Shown: positions 25,921 through 33,633 of the stretch, piece by piece
Layout: each line of letters begins with the position of its first letter
Numbering within the stretch: position 1 is the first letter of the stretch
Assembly: GCF_040227235.1 (NCBI RefSeq)
Contig: NZ_JBELNZ010000002.1
Coordinates: 248,001-312,000 of the forward strand
Direction of reading: 5' to 3'
From: Parafrigoribacterium_A soli
GTDB taxonomy: Bacteria; Actinomycetota; Actinomycetes; Actinomycetales; Microbacteriaceae
DNA: 64,000 bases
The notes under the pieces: model-generated
What the model saw: only the letters and a program-made list of their open reading frames with translations
The model's database searches: none
What the model was told of the DNA's origin: nothing
Position numbers and translations under genes: made by a program

Positions 25921-26050
25921 GGGATCACCTCTGTTCGACTCGGCCGGTACCGCTCGATGAATCGTAGCCCAGCCGTGCTCGACGACCCTTCAACGAGGCT
26001 CTGCAAATGCCCCTATCCTCGATAGACAGAGTTCAAGGAGAACAGCACCC

Positions 26051-26824
26051 GTGACAGACATGAGCCTCCGCCTGCCGAACCGCACGTTCGGTGCCGTGCT
26101 GAAACTCGGCGACAAGCCGGCCTCGAGACTTCTCCTTCCCGCACGATTCGCCCGCCCGGAGCTCGACCTGGACTGGGATGACGAGGAACGCGAGACGGCC
26201 CTCTACATCGCCGCACCCGGCGGCGAACTCCACCTGACGACCGGGGGAGACGGTGTGCAGCACCACTTCCACGGGGAGGATGGCGAGCACCGGGACAAGA
26301 GCCCATGGCCCGGCCGCGACACGGCGGCGCTCGTCGAGTGGGCTTCGGCGCTCATCACCGGGGCACACTCGGTGATGCCCGATCTCCTCGAGGACATCGA
26401 GGAGGCCGTGGCTTGGCTCGAAGCCGGTTACACCCTGTACGCCTGTTCCACCGAGCCCGCCCAGCTCGATCTCCTCGAGGTGGAGATCGAGGGCGAGATC
26501 CTCACCCTGCCGTGGCTCGGCGCCGGCGAGGTGAACCAGGAGCACGTCGAGGGCGACAATCATCCGGTCGCCCTGTTCTGGAGCGATTCCGCCGAGGAGC
26601 CCAAGCCGATCGCGAAAGCCTGGTTGAACCCCGCGGGCGAGCCGGTGACCATGGCGATCCCGGGCATCGACTGGCAGGCGGTGGGCCTGCCGGCAGACGA
26701 GGTGCTGTCCTGGCTCGAGGGCACCTACCTCAACGAGCACGTGATTCCGGATGCCGCTACCGCGCTCGTGCAGGCGGCGCTCGAACGCATGGGCGGCCTC
26801 GATGCGCCTCCCGCTCGACCCTGA
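26051..26824 (+). CDS. Conserved hypothetical protein, acidic cytosolic
   Basis: 257 residues, acidic, no membrane helix or signal peptide. I do not recognise a named family. Visible traits are the opening MSLRLPNRTFGAVLKLG, the block LDLDWDDEERETALYIAAPGG, and a second half ending WLEGTYLNEHVIPDAATA. The start is GTG at 26051 with AAGGAG ten bases upstream; an ATG three codons later is possible. It lies between the MarP-like gene and the SRAP gene, divergent from the former, with only ~20 bp to the latter. Confidence 0.7.
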   Translation: MTDMSLRLPNRTFGAVLKLGDKPASRLLLPARFARPELDLDWDDEERETALYIAAPGGELHLTTGGDGVQHHFHGEDGEHRDKSPWPGRDTAALVEWASALITGAHSVMPDLLEDIEEAVAWLEAGYTLYACSTEPAQLDLLEVEIEGEILTLPWLGAGEVNQEHVEGDNHPVALFWSDSAEEPKPIAKAWLNPAGEPVTMAIPGIDWQAVGLPADEVLSWLEGTYLNEHVIPDAATALVQAALERMGGLDAPPARP

Positions 26825-26831
26825 TCGCAAC

Positions 26832-26837
26832 TAGCGT
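26832..26837 (+). promoter_or_regulatory. -10 element, leaderless SRAP transcript
   Basis: TAGCGT followed by six bases and the ATG at 26844. No Shine-Dalgarno is seen. Confidence 0.45.
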
Positions 26838-26843
26838 GGTCTC

Positions 26844-27527
26844 ATGTGCGGACGCTTTGTTTCCAGCCTCGGCAACGAGGAGCTCGGTGAGATCTTCGAC
26901 ACCACGGTGATCGGCGATCCGATTCCCGTGCCGTCGTGGCACGTGCATCCGACCGACCGGGTGCAGTTCGTGCGGCAGTCGTCGAACGATGGGCTGCGGC
27001 ACCTCGACAGTGCCGTGTGGAACCTCGCGCGCCCGAGGCAGGGATCGCTCGCCGGCCGACCGCAGATCAACATCCGCGCGGAATCGGCCGGGCAGAAGTT
27101 CGGCTACGCGCTCAAGGCGCACCGGGGCCTCATGCCCGCGAGCGGCTACTTCGAGTGGCAGTTGCGCGCGGGCAAGAAGGTGCCGTACTTCATCCACTCG
27201 GAGGATGGCGCGCTTGCGTTCGCGAGCCTGTTCTGGTGGTGGCGTGACCTCGCGGTGCCCGAGGAGCATCCCGGCGCCTGGGTGCTCACGGCCGCACACA
27301 TCACCACGGATGCCGCACCGCACCTGCGATCGATCCACGACCGCAACCCCGTGGTGCTGCCCAGGGAGTTCTGGGAGGACTGGCTCGACCCGCAGCAGGC
27401 CGGTGACCAGTCGCTCATGGACGCTGCGGTCGCTGCGTCCGTTCCGGTGGCCGAGTCCCTCGATTTTCGTGAGGTGCGCCCGTTCGGCTCGAAGGACGAT
27501 GGTCCCCAGCTGACGGATGCCGCTTAG
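26844..27527 (+). CDS. SRAP/HMCES-type DNA-protein crosslink protein (YedK-like)
   Basis: 227 residues. The second residue is the catalytic cysteine (MCGRFVSS), which forms a thiazolidine crosslink with abasic sites and shields them. N76 and R78-E80 (NIRAES) and E104 (SGYFEWQ) are the conserved active-site residues, and the family histidine lies in SIHDRNPVVLP. The family protects single-stranded DNA and is tied to the SOS response. It lies next to two LexA-boxed genes. The last 113 bp overlap the 3' end of the reverse-strand gene at 27415-27840. Confidence 0.93.
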   Translation: MCGRFVSSLGNEELGEIFDTTVIGDPIPVPSWHVHPTDRVQFVRQSSNDGLRHLDSAVWNLARPRQGSLAGRPQINIRAESAGQKFGYALKAHRGLMPASGYFEWQLRAGKKVPYFIHSEDGALAFASLFWWWRDLAVPEEHPGAWVLTAAHITTDAAPHLRSIHDRNPVVLPREFWEDWLDPQQAGDQSLMDAAVAASVPVAESLDFREVRPFGSKDDGPQLTDAA

Positions 27528-27840
27528 CCTCGAACTCGCGCTCCAGTTCCTGCACCTCCCGCAGCACCGTCGCCCGCAGCACCGTCATGTCGTAGTTGCC
27601 GATCACGAGTCGCAGCGCCGCCGTTCCCGAGAGGAAGGTGCCGAGCACCGCGGACTGTTCGAGCGACTGCGCGTCGCCGTGCGCGCGAAAACGCGGGCCG
27701 AGCGTGGTGATCCAGCCGAGCTGGCGACCGCCTCGGTCCCGCACCTGGAACGTGCCGGGGCTCACCTCCTGCAGCCGGTGGTCGAGCCGCGTCCAGGAGC
27801 GGGGGGCGAAGGCAGCACGATCGGACTTCGGTTGCGGCAT
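27415..27840 (-). CDS. SOS-controlled hypothetical protein (141 aa)
   Basis: A 141-residue protein of unknown family. Residues 15-60 look like beta-strands (GTFQVRDRGGRQLGWITTL), followed by helices and a charged coil-like segment (VLREVQELEREFEAKR), then a low-complexity basic tail that is antisense to the SRAP gene. The start ATG at 27840 has the strong Shine-Dalgarno GAGGGGAG. Upstream on the same strand are TTGACT (27903-27898), 17 bp, TATGTT (27880-27875) and a LexA box over the -10, so LexA control is well supported. The function is unknown; the tail could mean the real stop is earlier after a sequence error. Confidence 0.65.
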   Translation of the reverse strand: MPQPKSDRAAFAPRSWTRLDHRLQEVSPGTFQVRDRGGRQLGWITTLGPRFRAHGDAQSLEQSAVLGTFLSGTAALRLVIGNYDMTVLRATVLREVQELEREFEAKRHPSAGDHRPSSRTGAPHENRGTRPPERTQRPQRP

Positions 27841-27871
27841 CTCGGCTCCCCTCATCTCGCACCGGTTTTGC

Positions 27872-27887
27872 TCGAACATAGGTTCGA
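27872..27887 (-). promoter_or_regulatory. LexA box 1 (reverse-strand gene 27415-27840)
   Basis: TCGAACATAGGTTCGA, two perfect six-base half sites with a four-base spacer. It covers TATGTT, which lies 17 bp from TTGACT on the reverse strand. Confidence 0.92.
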
Positions 27888-27980
27888 ATGCCGTTCGAGT
27901 CAAGATGGGGAGAGCGATTCCGCGCCGTCGTCATCTCGGGGCTTGGCGTGTCATCCGCGACGGGCTTAGGCTCTACTAAT

Positions 27981-27996
27981 TCGAACATAGGTTCGA
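27981..27996 (+). promoter_or_regulatory. LexA box 2 (forward-strand gene 28014-28277)
   Basis: Identical in sequence to LexA box 1, TCGAACATAGGTTCGA, 17 bp before the start codon at 28014. A -10 candidate TACTAA lies just upstream at 27974-27979. Confidence 0.9.
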
Positions 27997-28013
27997 TCGT
28001 TGGGAGAGTCACG

Positions 28014-28277
28014 ATGAATGTCATGAGAACCGCAGACGCCGTGTCGGTGTGGTGGCAAAACGGCGTTCCTGAACGGCTGGTCTGGCAGGGTCGGCGCTAT
28101 CGGGTGAGCGACACGCCCACGGTACTGGGGGAGGACTTCTTCGGACTCACCCATCTCCCATCCAGAGCATCCTCGTCGGGCTGGCGGCTGCAGGGGACCA
28201 CCGACGATGGCGTCACTCACATGTTCGAGTTGCGCTTTGAGGATCGCCACTGGCGGGTTGCGCGAGCGTACGACTAG
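28014..28277 (+). CDS. Small SOS-controlled protein resembling the ImuB C-terminal tail (DUF6504-like)
   Basis: 87 residues, no membrane helix. An early block VPERLVWQGRRYRVSDTP and a final block WRLQGTTDDGVTHMFELRF-EDRHWRVARAYD look like the DUF6504 family, as recalled. The last block aligns with the C-terminal end of ImuB (DADGIAW through DDRWWAEARYD): DG, L, DR, W, AR and YD match in register. The LexA box just upstream puts it in the SOS regulon. It may bind an ImuB partner or compete for it; that is inference. The ATG at 28014 has GGGAG nearby; an ATG at 28023 is possible. Confidence 0.82.
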   Translation: MNVMRTADAVSVWWQNGVPERLVWQGRRYRVSDTPTVLGEDFFGLTHLPSRASSSGWRLQGTTDDGVTHMFELRFEDRHWRVARAYD

Positions 28278-28287
28278 CTCGCGCGAC
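28257..28287. terminator. Bidirectional terminator-like hairpin
   Basis: An 11-bp stem (GTTGCGCGAGC with GCTCGCGCGAC, one G-T wobble) and a 9-base loop contains the stop codon of the 28014 gene. It lies between two convergent genes. No T-run follows on either strand. Confidence 0.55.
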
Positions 28288-28295
28288 GGGCACGA

Positions 28296-28787
28296 TCAGG
28301 CGGATGCGGGGGAGAGCGAGGATTCGATCAGACCAACGATGGCCGGGTCATCGGGTTCCGTGGTGGGGCGGAAGCGGTGCACCGCTCCATCCGCTGTAAC
28401 GACGAACTTCTCAAAGTTCCACTTGACCTTGCCCGCCTTGCCATGGGCATCCGCCGTCTTGGTCAGCTCTGCGTAGAGCGGATGCTGGGACTTGCCATTC
28501 ACTTTGATCGTCTCGAACATGGGGAATGTGACTCCCCACGTGGCCGAACAGTACGCCTTGATCTTCTCGGAGTCGCTCAGCTCCTGAAGAAACTGGTTGC
28601 TCGGGAAGCCGAGCACGGTGAAGCCGCGGTCGGCGTACTGCTTATGCAGCGCCTCGAGCTTTTCGTACTGCGGGGCGAGGCCGCAGCGCGATGCGACGTT
28701 CACGATGAGCTTGACCTGCCCGTCGTACGCGGCGAGAGATGTTGACTCACCGTCGATGGTGGTCAGGGGAATGTCCTTGAGGTCCAT
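28296..28787 (-). CDS. Thiol (glutathione-type) peroxidase
   Basis: 163 residues. The peroxidatic Cys35 lies in NVASRCGLAPQY, the Gln in PSNQFLQEL, and the Trp-Asn in VKWNFEKF. The cysteine form, not selenocysteine, is encoded. Actinobacteria normally lack glutathione, so the reductant is more likely thioredoxin or mycothiol. It removes hydroperoxides in the cytosol. ATG at 28787 is chosen because LKDIPLTTIDG is the conserved opening; a longer reading begins with a basic low-complexity stretch. It lies just downstream of the DEAD-box helicase, 47 bp away. Confidence 0.87.
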   Translation of the reverse strand: MDLKDIPLTTIDGESTSLAAYDGQVKLIVNVASRCGLAPQYEKLEALHKQYADRGFTVLGFPSNQFLQELSDSEKIKAYCSATWGVTFPMFETIKVNGKSQHPLYAELTKTADAHGKAGKVKWNFEKFVVTADGAVHRFRPTTEPDDPAIVGLIESSLSPASA

Positions 28788-28834
28788 AAGCCTGACAACC
28801 CGCGCGCGCAGCGAGCTATTCCGCACCGCTCGCG

Positions 28835-30574
28835 TCAATAGCGTGGCTTGCGCGCAGGGCGATCGCCCCGATCACCGCGCTCGCCCCGGTCATCGCGCCG
28901 GGGCCCGCCGCGACGATCCGGCTTGATCTCGATGAGCTTTCCGCTGATGCGGGTGTCCCGAAGCCTGCCGAGCACATCACGCGGAAGGTCGGCCGGCAGC
29001 TCGACGATGGAGAAGTCCGGGCGGATCTGGATGTGGCCGAAGTCATCGCGGCTCAGGCCGCCCTCGTTGGCGAGCGCTCCTACGATCTGTCGCGGTTCCA
29101 CCCGCTGCCGCTTGCCGACCTCGATGCGATACGGCGCCATCGGCTTGGTCGACCGGGCACGCCGCTCCTCGCGATGCTCCCTCTCGGGCCGTGCATCCGC
29201 CTCGCCGCGACCGTAGCGCTCGTCGCGCCTGGCCCGCGGATCCTCGGGCTCGAGCAGCAGGGGAGTGTCGCCCTGGGCGACGACGGCGAGAGCGGCAGCG
29301 ACATCCGCCTCGGGCACATCGTGATGCGCGACGTAATGACCGACGATGTCGCGGAAGGCCGCGATGCGCTCCTGCTGGCCGAGGGCCTCGGTGATGGCAT
29401 CGTCGAATCGCGCGAGTCGCGTCACGTTCACGTCGTCGACCGAGGGGAGCTGCATCTGTGTCAGCGGCTGCCGGGTGGCTCTTTCGATCGCGTCGAGCAG
29501 GCGGCGTTCGCGCGGGGTGACGAAGCTGATCGCGGCTCCGCTGCGTCCGGCGCGGCCCGTGCGTCCGATGCGGTGCACATACGATTCGGTATCGATCGGG
29601 ATGTCGTAGTTGATGACGTGGCTGATGCGGTCGACGTCGAGGCCGCGGGCCGCGACATCCGTTGCCACCAGAATGTCGAGCTTGCCGGTCTTCAACTGGT
29701 TCACGGTGCGCTCGCGCTGGGCTTGAGCCACGTCGCCGCTGATCGCCGCAGCAGAGTAGCCGCGGGCGCGCAGCTTCTCGGCGAGCGTCTCGGTCTCGTT
29801 CTTGGTGCGAACGAAGACGATCATTCCCTCGAAGTTCTCGACCTCGAGGATGCGGGTGAGGGCATCCACCTTCTGCGGGTAGGAGACCATGAGGTAGCGC
29901 TGGGTCGTGTTCGCCGAGGTCGTGGTCTTGTTCTTGACCGTGATCTCTTCCGCGTCTCTCAGGTATTTCTTCGAGATTCGGCGGATCTGGGCGGGCATGG
30001 TCGCCGAGAACAGGGCGACCTGCTTGTCGTCGGGGGTGTCGGCAAGGATCGTTTCGACGTCCTCGGCAAAGCCCATCTTGAGCATTTCGTCCGCCTCGTC
30101 GAGCACGAGGTACTTGAGCTCGGACAGATCGAGCGTGCCCTTGGCGAGGTGGTCCATGATGCGCCCGGGAGTGCCGACGACGACGTGCACCCCGCGGCGC
30201 AGCGCCGAGAGCTGCACGCCATAGGCCTGTCCGCCGTAGACGGGCAGCACGTGCACGCCGCGCAGGTGGGCCGCGTACTGCTCGAACGCCTCGCAGACCT
30301 GCAGGGCGAGTTCGCGAGTGGGGGAGAGCACGAGCGCCTGCGGGCTCTTCTGCGTCACGTCGAGGCGGGACAGGATGGGCAGCGCAAACGCGGCGGTCTT
30401 GCCCGTACCGGTCTGGGCGAGCCCCACCACGTCGCGGCCGGCGAGCAGGTGCGGAATCGTCGCGGCCTGAATGGCGGAGGGCGTCTCGTAGCCGACGTCG
30501 GCGACCGCCTTCAGCACCGCATCACTCAGCCCGAGTTCGGAGAAGGTCGTTGCGGTCGCTTCAGAAGTCGTCAT
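28835..30574 (-). CDS. deaD: DEAD-box RNA helicase (DeaD/CsdA type)
   Basis: 579 residues with all SF2 DEAD motifs: AQTGTGKTAAFAL, PTRELALQV, TPGRI, VLDEADEML, FSATMP, VATDVAARGLDVDRI and YVHRIGRTGR. A C-terminal RNA-binding domain of the DbpA/CsdA type follows (YRIEVGKRQRVEPRQIVGAL) and the tail is rich in Arg-Gly and acidic pairs. It unwinds structured RNA and helps ribosome assembly in the cold. ATG at 30574, with TAGCGT (30582-30587 reverse) seven bases upstream, points to a leaderless transcript. The reading upstream of it is antisense to the ABC1 kinase gene. Confidence 0.93.
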   Translation of the reverse strand: MTTSEATATTFSELGLSDAVLKAVADVGYETPSAIQAATIPHLLAGRDVVGLAQTGTGKTAAFALPILSRLDVTQKSPQALVLSPTRELALQVCEAFEQYAAHLRGVHVLPVYGGQAYGVQLSALRRGVHVVVGTPGRIMDHLAKGTLDLSELKYLVLDEADEMLKMGFAEDVETILADTPDDKQVALFSATMPAQIRRISKKYLRDAEEITVKNKTTTSANTTQRYLMVSYPQKVDALTRILEVENFEGMIVFVRTKNETETLAEKLRARGYSAAAISGDVAQAQRERTVNQLKTGKLDILVATDVAARGLDVDRISHVINYDIPIDTESYVHRIGRTGRAGRSGAAISFVTPRERRLLDAIERATRQPLTQMQLPSVDDVNVTRLARFDDAITEALGQQERIAAFRDIVGHYVAHHDVPEADVAAALAVVAQGDTPLLLEPEDPRARRDERYGRGEADARPEREHREERRARSTKPMAPYRIEVGKRQRVEPRQIVGALANEGGLSRDDFGHIQIRPDFSIVELPADLPRDVLGRLRDTRISGKLIEIKPDRRGGPRRDDRGERGDRGDRPARKPRY

Positions 30575-30581
30575 GCCGTCA

Positions 30582-30587
30582 ACGCTA
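30582..30587 (-). promoter_or_regulatory. -10 element for the DEAD-box helicase
   Basis: Reverse-strand TAGCGT, seven bases before the ATG at 30574; leaderless architecture. Confidence 0.4.
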
Positions 30588-30615
30588 CTCGGCCGCGCGG
30601 CCCCGCCCCGCCGAT

Positions 30616-32289
30616 TCAGGAGCGGTCGCGACCGGAGACGCCCGCGAGCAGGGAGTAGACGAGCGGAACCACGGATGCCCACATGAGCACACCACCCAGG
30701 ATCGGATCGCTCTCCCTGAGGAGGATGCCGCCGATCAGGAGCGCCGTGAAGACAATCGATGCGCCCGCTCGTTTGACCAGCACTTCGAGCGCCTTGAGGC
30801 GGCGATCGACGCCCGGGGTCTCCACCGAGAGCTGGCCGCGCTGGATCAGCGACGCGAGTTCGTCGAGCTGCCGGGGCAGTCGCGCGATCACTCCCGCCGT
30901 GTCGACCGCCTGCTGGGCCAGGTTGCGCACCGTGCGTGCGCCCTCCGTGCGCGTGAGCCGCCTCGCGTATGGCTCGATGGCCGTCCACACGTTGAACGCC
31001 GGATTGAGCGCCGTGCACACGCCCGAGGTCACCGACACAGCGCGGATGATGAGCAGGAAGTTCTCGGGAAGCTGGAAGGGCATCGTGCGCATGACCCTGC
31101 CGAACTTGTCGGCGAAGTCCCTGAACTCGTCCGGGTCAACCTTCTGCAGTTCGGCGAATCCCATGCCTCCGAAGCGGTCGAACAGTTCGTTCATGGCGTG
31201 CTCGAGCGGCGCGCTTTCGGCAGAGGGCAGCAGCACTCCCATGTCACGGATGCTCGCGATCAGGGCCTTGGAGTCTCTGGAGGCTACGGCCACAATGAGT
31301 CGCTGCAGCCCATTCCTCAGCACATCGGGAACCTCGCCCATCATCCCGAAGTCGACGAAGGTGAGCGCCCAGTCGCTCGCATCCGCGTCGCGGCCGGGCG
31401 TGACGAAGATGTTGCCCGGATGCGGGTCCGCGTGAAAGAAGCTGTGCACGAAGAGCTGGTCGAACATCGCGCTCGCAAGCTCGTCCGCGACCGCCGACGG
31501 GTCGATGCCGGCCGCTCGCAGCGCATCCCGATCGTTGATCTTGATGGCGGTCACGTCCGACAGTGTCAGCACTCGACGCGTCGTGCGCTCCCACACGATC
31601 GCGGGGGTGCGCACCCGCGGATGCCCGGCGAACCGCTCGGCATTGGCGCCCTCGCCCAGGTAGTCGATCTCCTGGATGCTGGTGGCGGCGAACTCGTCGA
31701 GCAGCGCGGGCAGGTCCACGCGGCGCGAGATGAACCGCACCCGGTCGAGCCAGCCGGCGATCCTGCGGAGCGCCGCGATGTCGATTCGCACGATCGCGTC
31801 GATGCCGGGGCGCTGTACCTTAACCACGACGTTCTCGAAGCCCACGTCCGCCGCATCCGCTGGCACGAGTCTCGCCCGGTGCACCTGTCCGAGCGAGGCC
31901 GCGGCGACCGGTGTCGGATCCACATACGAGAACGCGCGTGCCAGCGGCATGCCGAGTTCGGCTTCGGCGAGCTCGCGCACGAGCTCGAAGTCGACCGGCG
32001 GCACCTCGTCCTGCAAACCCTCGAGCTCGCTCGTGATCTCGGGTGGCAGCACGTCCAGCCGCGACGACATGAACTGGCCGACCTTGATCATGAGGCCGCC
32101 GAGTTCGATCGCGAGGGAATGGAAGTTTCGAGCGATCCCGCGGGCTCGCTCAATCCTTCCGCGCCGTCCGATGCGCGCGAGTCCGATCCGGGGCAGGAAC
32201 AGTTCGAACCACCACTCGCGCACGATGTAGCGCGCGGCGAAGCGCAGGATGCGGCGATAGCGGGCGCGCGGATGTGCCTGGCCGGTCAT
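30616..32289 (-). CDS. ABC1/UbiB-family atypical kinase
   Basis: 557 residues. The UbiB signature is present: KVGQFMSSRLDVLPPEI, the A-rich loop AAASLGQVHRARL in place of the usual glycine loop, the kinase lysine in VVVKVQRPG, HADPHPGN for catalysis and VDFGMMGE for metal binding. Two hydrophobic helices end the protein (IVFTALLIGGILL and ILGGVLMWASVVPLVYSLL). The family is linked to quinone or lipid homeostasis; the substrate is unknown. It follows the PadR gene by 34 bp in one operon. ATG at 32289 is chosen over the longer upstream reading, which is antisense to padR. Confidence 0.87.
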   Translation of the reverse strand: MTGQAHPRARYRRILRFAARYIVREWWFELFLPRIGLARIGRRGRIERARGIARNFHSLAIELGGLMIKVGQFMSSRLDVLPPEITSELEGLQDEVPPVDFELVRELAEAELGMPLARAFSYVDPTPVAAASLGQVHRARLVPADAADVGFENVVVKVQRPGIDAIVRIDIAALRRIAGWLDRVRFISRRVDLPALLDEFAATSIQEIDYLGEGANAERFAGHPRVRTPAIVWERTTRRVLTLSDVTAIKINDRDALRAAGIDPSAVADELASAMFDQLFVHSFFHADPHPGNIFVTPGRDADASDWALTFVDFGMMGEVPDVLRNGLQRLIVAVASRDSKALIASIRDMGVLLPSAESAPLEHAMNELFDRFGGMGFAELQKVDPDEFRDFADKFGRVMRTMPFQLPENFLLIIRAVSVTSGVCTALNPAFNVWTAIEPYARRLTRTEGARTVRNLAQQAVDTAGVIARLPRQLDELASLIQRGQLSVETPGVDRRLKALEVLVKRAGASIVFTALLIGGILLRESDPILGGVLMWASVVPLVYSLLAGVSGRDRS

Positions 32290-32323
32290 CGCGCGTCCCG
32301 GCCCGCCCCGAGGCGGCATCCGG

Positions 32324-32899
32324 TCAGTCCTTGGCGAGGATCGAGTACAGCGTTCGTCTGGCTTCGTCGATCGCGGCAACCGCCTCGCGAATTTGCTCGG
32401 GGGTGCCGCTGTGGGCCACCTGGGAGGCGGCGTGGGCGAGCTTCGCGCCGGCCTTCGGCAGCAGGGCCGCGTCGTGCACCGACGGCGTCTCCCACGGTGC
32501 GGGTCCCGCAGCCGCTGCCTCCGTCCTTCCACTCTCCGTGAGCGAGTAACGCTTCTTCCCCTCGGCCTCCTGCGCGGTGACGAGACCCTCGTCTGCAAGC
32601 AACTGAAGGGTGGGGTAGACGGAGCCCGGCGTGGGCTTCCACGCACCATCGCTACGGGTCTCGATCTCGCGAATGAGCTGGTAGCCGTGCATCGGCTCCT
32701 CCGCAAGGAGCGTCAGGATGACGGCACGCACGTCACCCTGGCCGAACTTCGGCGCGACGTGCCTGTCGAAACCGTCCTCGAACGCGGCGCGCACCCTACC
32801 GGCCGCCTCCCACAGCTCGAAGCCGGCCCGCTCGAAGCCCGACCGCTCGAAACCGCGGCGATACGAGCCGCCCCGTCCGTCACTCGTTGAATTGCTCAT
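32324..32899 (-). CDS. PadR-family transcriptional regulator
   Basis: 191 residues. The winged helix is VRAVILTLLAEEPMHGYQLIREI followed by PTPGSVYPTLQLLADEGLV, then a C-terminal helix for dimerisation. An N-terminal extension of about 45 residues has a GFER repeat (GFERSGFERAGFEL). PadR proteins usually repress their own gene and a neighbour, here the ABC1 kinase. ATG at 32899 follows GGAGG with good spacing. Operator not identified. Confidence 0.88.
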   Translation of the reverse strand: MSNSTSDGRGGSYRRGFERSGFERAGFELWEAAGRVRAAFEDGFDRHVAPKFGQGDVRAVILTLLAEEPMHGYQLIREIETRSDGAWKPTPGSVYPTLQLLADEGLVTAQEAEGKKRYSLTESGRTEAAAAGPAPWETPSVHDAALLPKAGAKLAHAASQVAHSGTPEQIREAVAAIDEARRTLYSILAKD

Positions 32900-33027
32900 G
32901 CTCGTCCTCCGCTTTTCGGGAATGGGTCATCGAAGACCTCGACACCTCCACACGGTACATCCCTCGGATGAGCGTGCGTTGTGTCCCGTGTCAACATCGT
33001 CGACACGATCTAGGGGAGAATGGCGGC

Positions 33028-33123
33028 ATGGAAACAGTCGTCATCGCCAGCATGATCGTCACCGGAGTGATCGTCGTGGTCCTCACCATCATGGCGTTCT
33101 CCGCCATGCTCCGCGCGCACTAG
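33028..33123 (+). CDS. 31-residue single-helix membrane microprotein
   Basis: METVVIASMIVTGVIVVVLT begins a 31-residue open frame whose residues 4-27 are a continuous membrane helix ending in a short RAH tail. AGGGGAG lies 9 bases upstream of the ATG at 33028. It is divergent from padR. No family is recognised; being short it needs a conservation test, but the perfect helix and Shine-Dalgarno argue for a real gene. Confidence 0.55.
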   Translation: METVVIASMIVTGVIVVVLTIMAFSAMLRAH

Positions 33124-33150
33124 GCCTTCCCGCCAGCGGTACAACTGCGC

Positions 33151-33167
33151 CGCACGCTCGGCGTGCG
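33151..33167. terminator. Short GC-rich hairpin between convergent genes
   Basis: CGCACGC and GCGTGCG form a perfect 7-bp stem with a three-base loop, in the 52 bp between the microprotein and the reverse-strand gene at 33176. No T-run follows. Confidence 0.4.
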
Positions 33168-33175
33168 CACCCGCC

Positions 33176-33520
33176 TCATGAATCGATGAGCTTCAGCAGG
33201 TTCTTCGTCGAGGTCGAGATGTCGTCGTGGTCGTTCTGGGCGGCGCGCGATTCGAGCGAGATCACCGCACAGCGATGCACCCTGGAGAAGTCGCCGAAGG
33301 GAAAGCTGTAGCGACCCTTGGTCTCTTCGCTCTCATCCGTATCGATTCCCAGGTGCCAGAGCCCGTACTCGTGCCAGCCCTCGCGCTCGATGAACTCGTT
33401 CTGCTGGTCGGTGGAGGGGGCATCCTCGCTCCAGTCGCCACGTTCGTCGTGCACGACCTTGCCCTTCTTGACCAGGTCGCGAGCGTGGGTGAGTGCTTCA
33501 TCATTCAGTTTCACTGCCAT
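33176..33520 (-). CDS. Conserved hypothetical protein (114 aa)
   Basis: A soluble 114-residue protein of a widely conserved but uncharacterised family, recognised by the blocks DDWSEDAPS-like (GDWSEDAPS), EYGLWHLGIDTDESEETKG and YSFPFGDFSRVHRCAVIS. ATG at 33520 has AAGGAG at ideal spacing. No cysteine pair, membrane helix or enzyme motif is apparent. The function is unknown. Confidence 0.85.
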   Translation of the reverse strand: MAVKLNDEALTHARDLVKKGKVVHDERGDWSEDAPSTDQQNEFIEREGWHEYGLWHLGIDTDESEETKGRYSFPFGDFSRVHRCAVISLESRAAQNDHDDISTSTKNLLKLIDS

Positions 33521-33633
33521 CGTGTCTCCTTAGATATCTCTCCTCCAGTCAACGCTCGCGGGCGGCAGGGTGGAAGGCCTGGCACCCGGCAACGACGCCG
33601 CGTACCATACGGCCCGGTCTGCTGAACGCAGCC

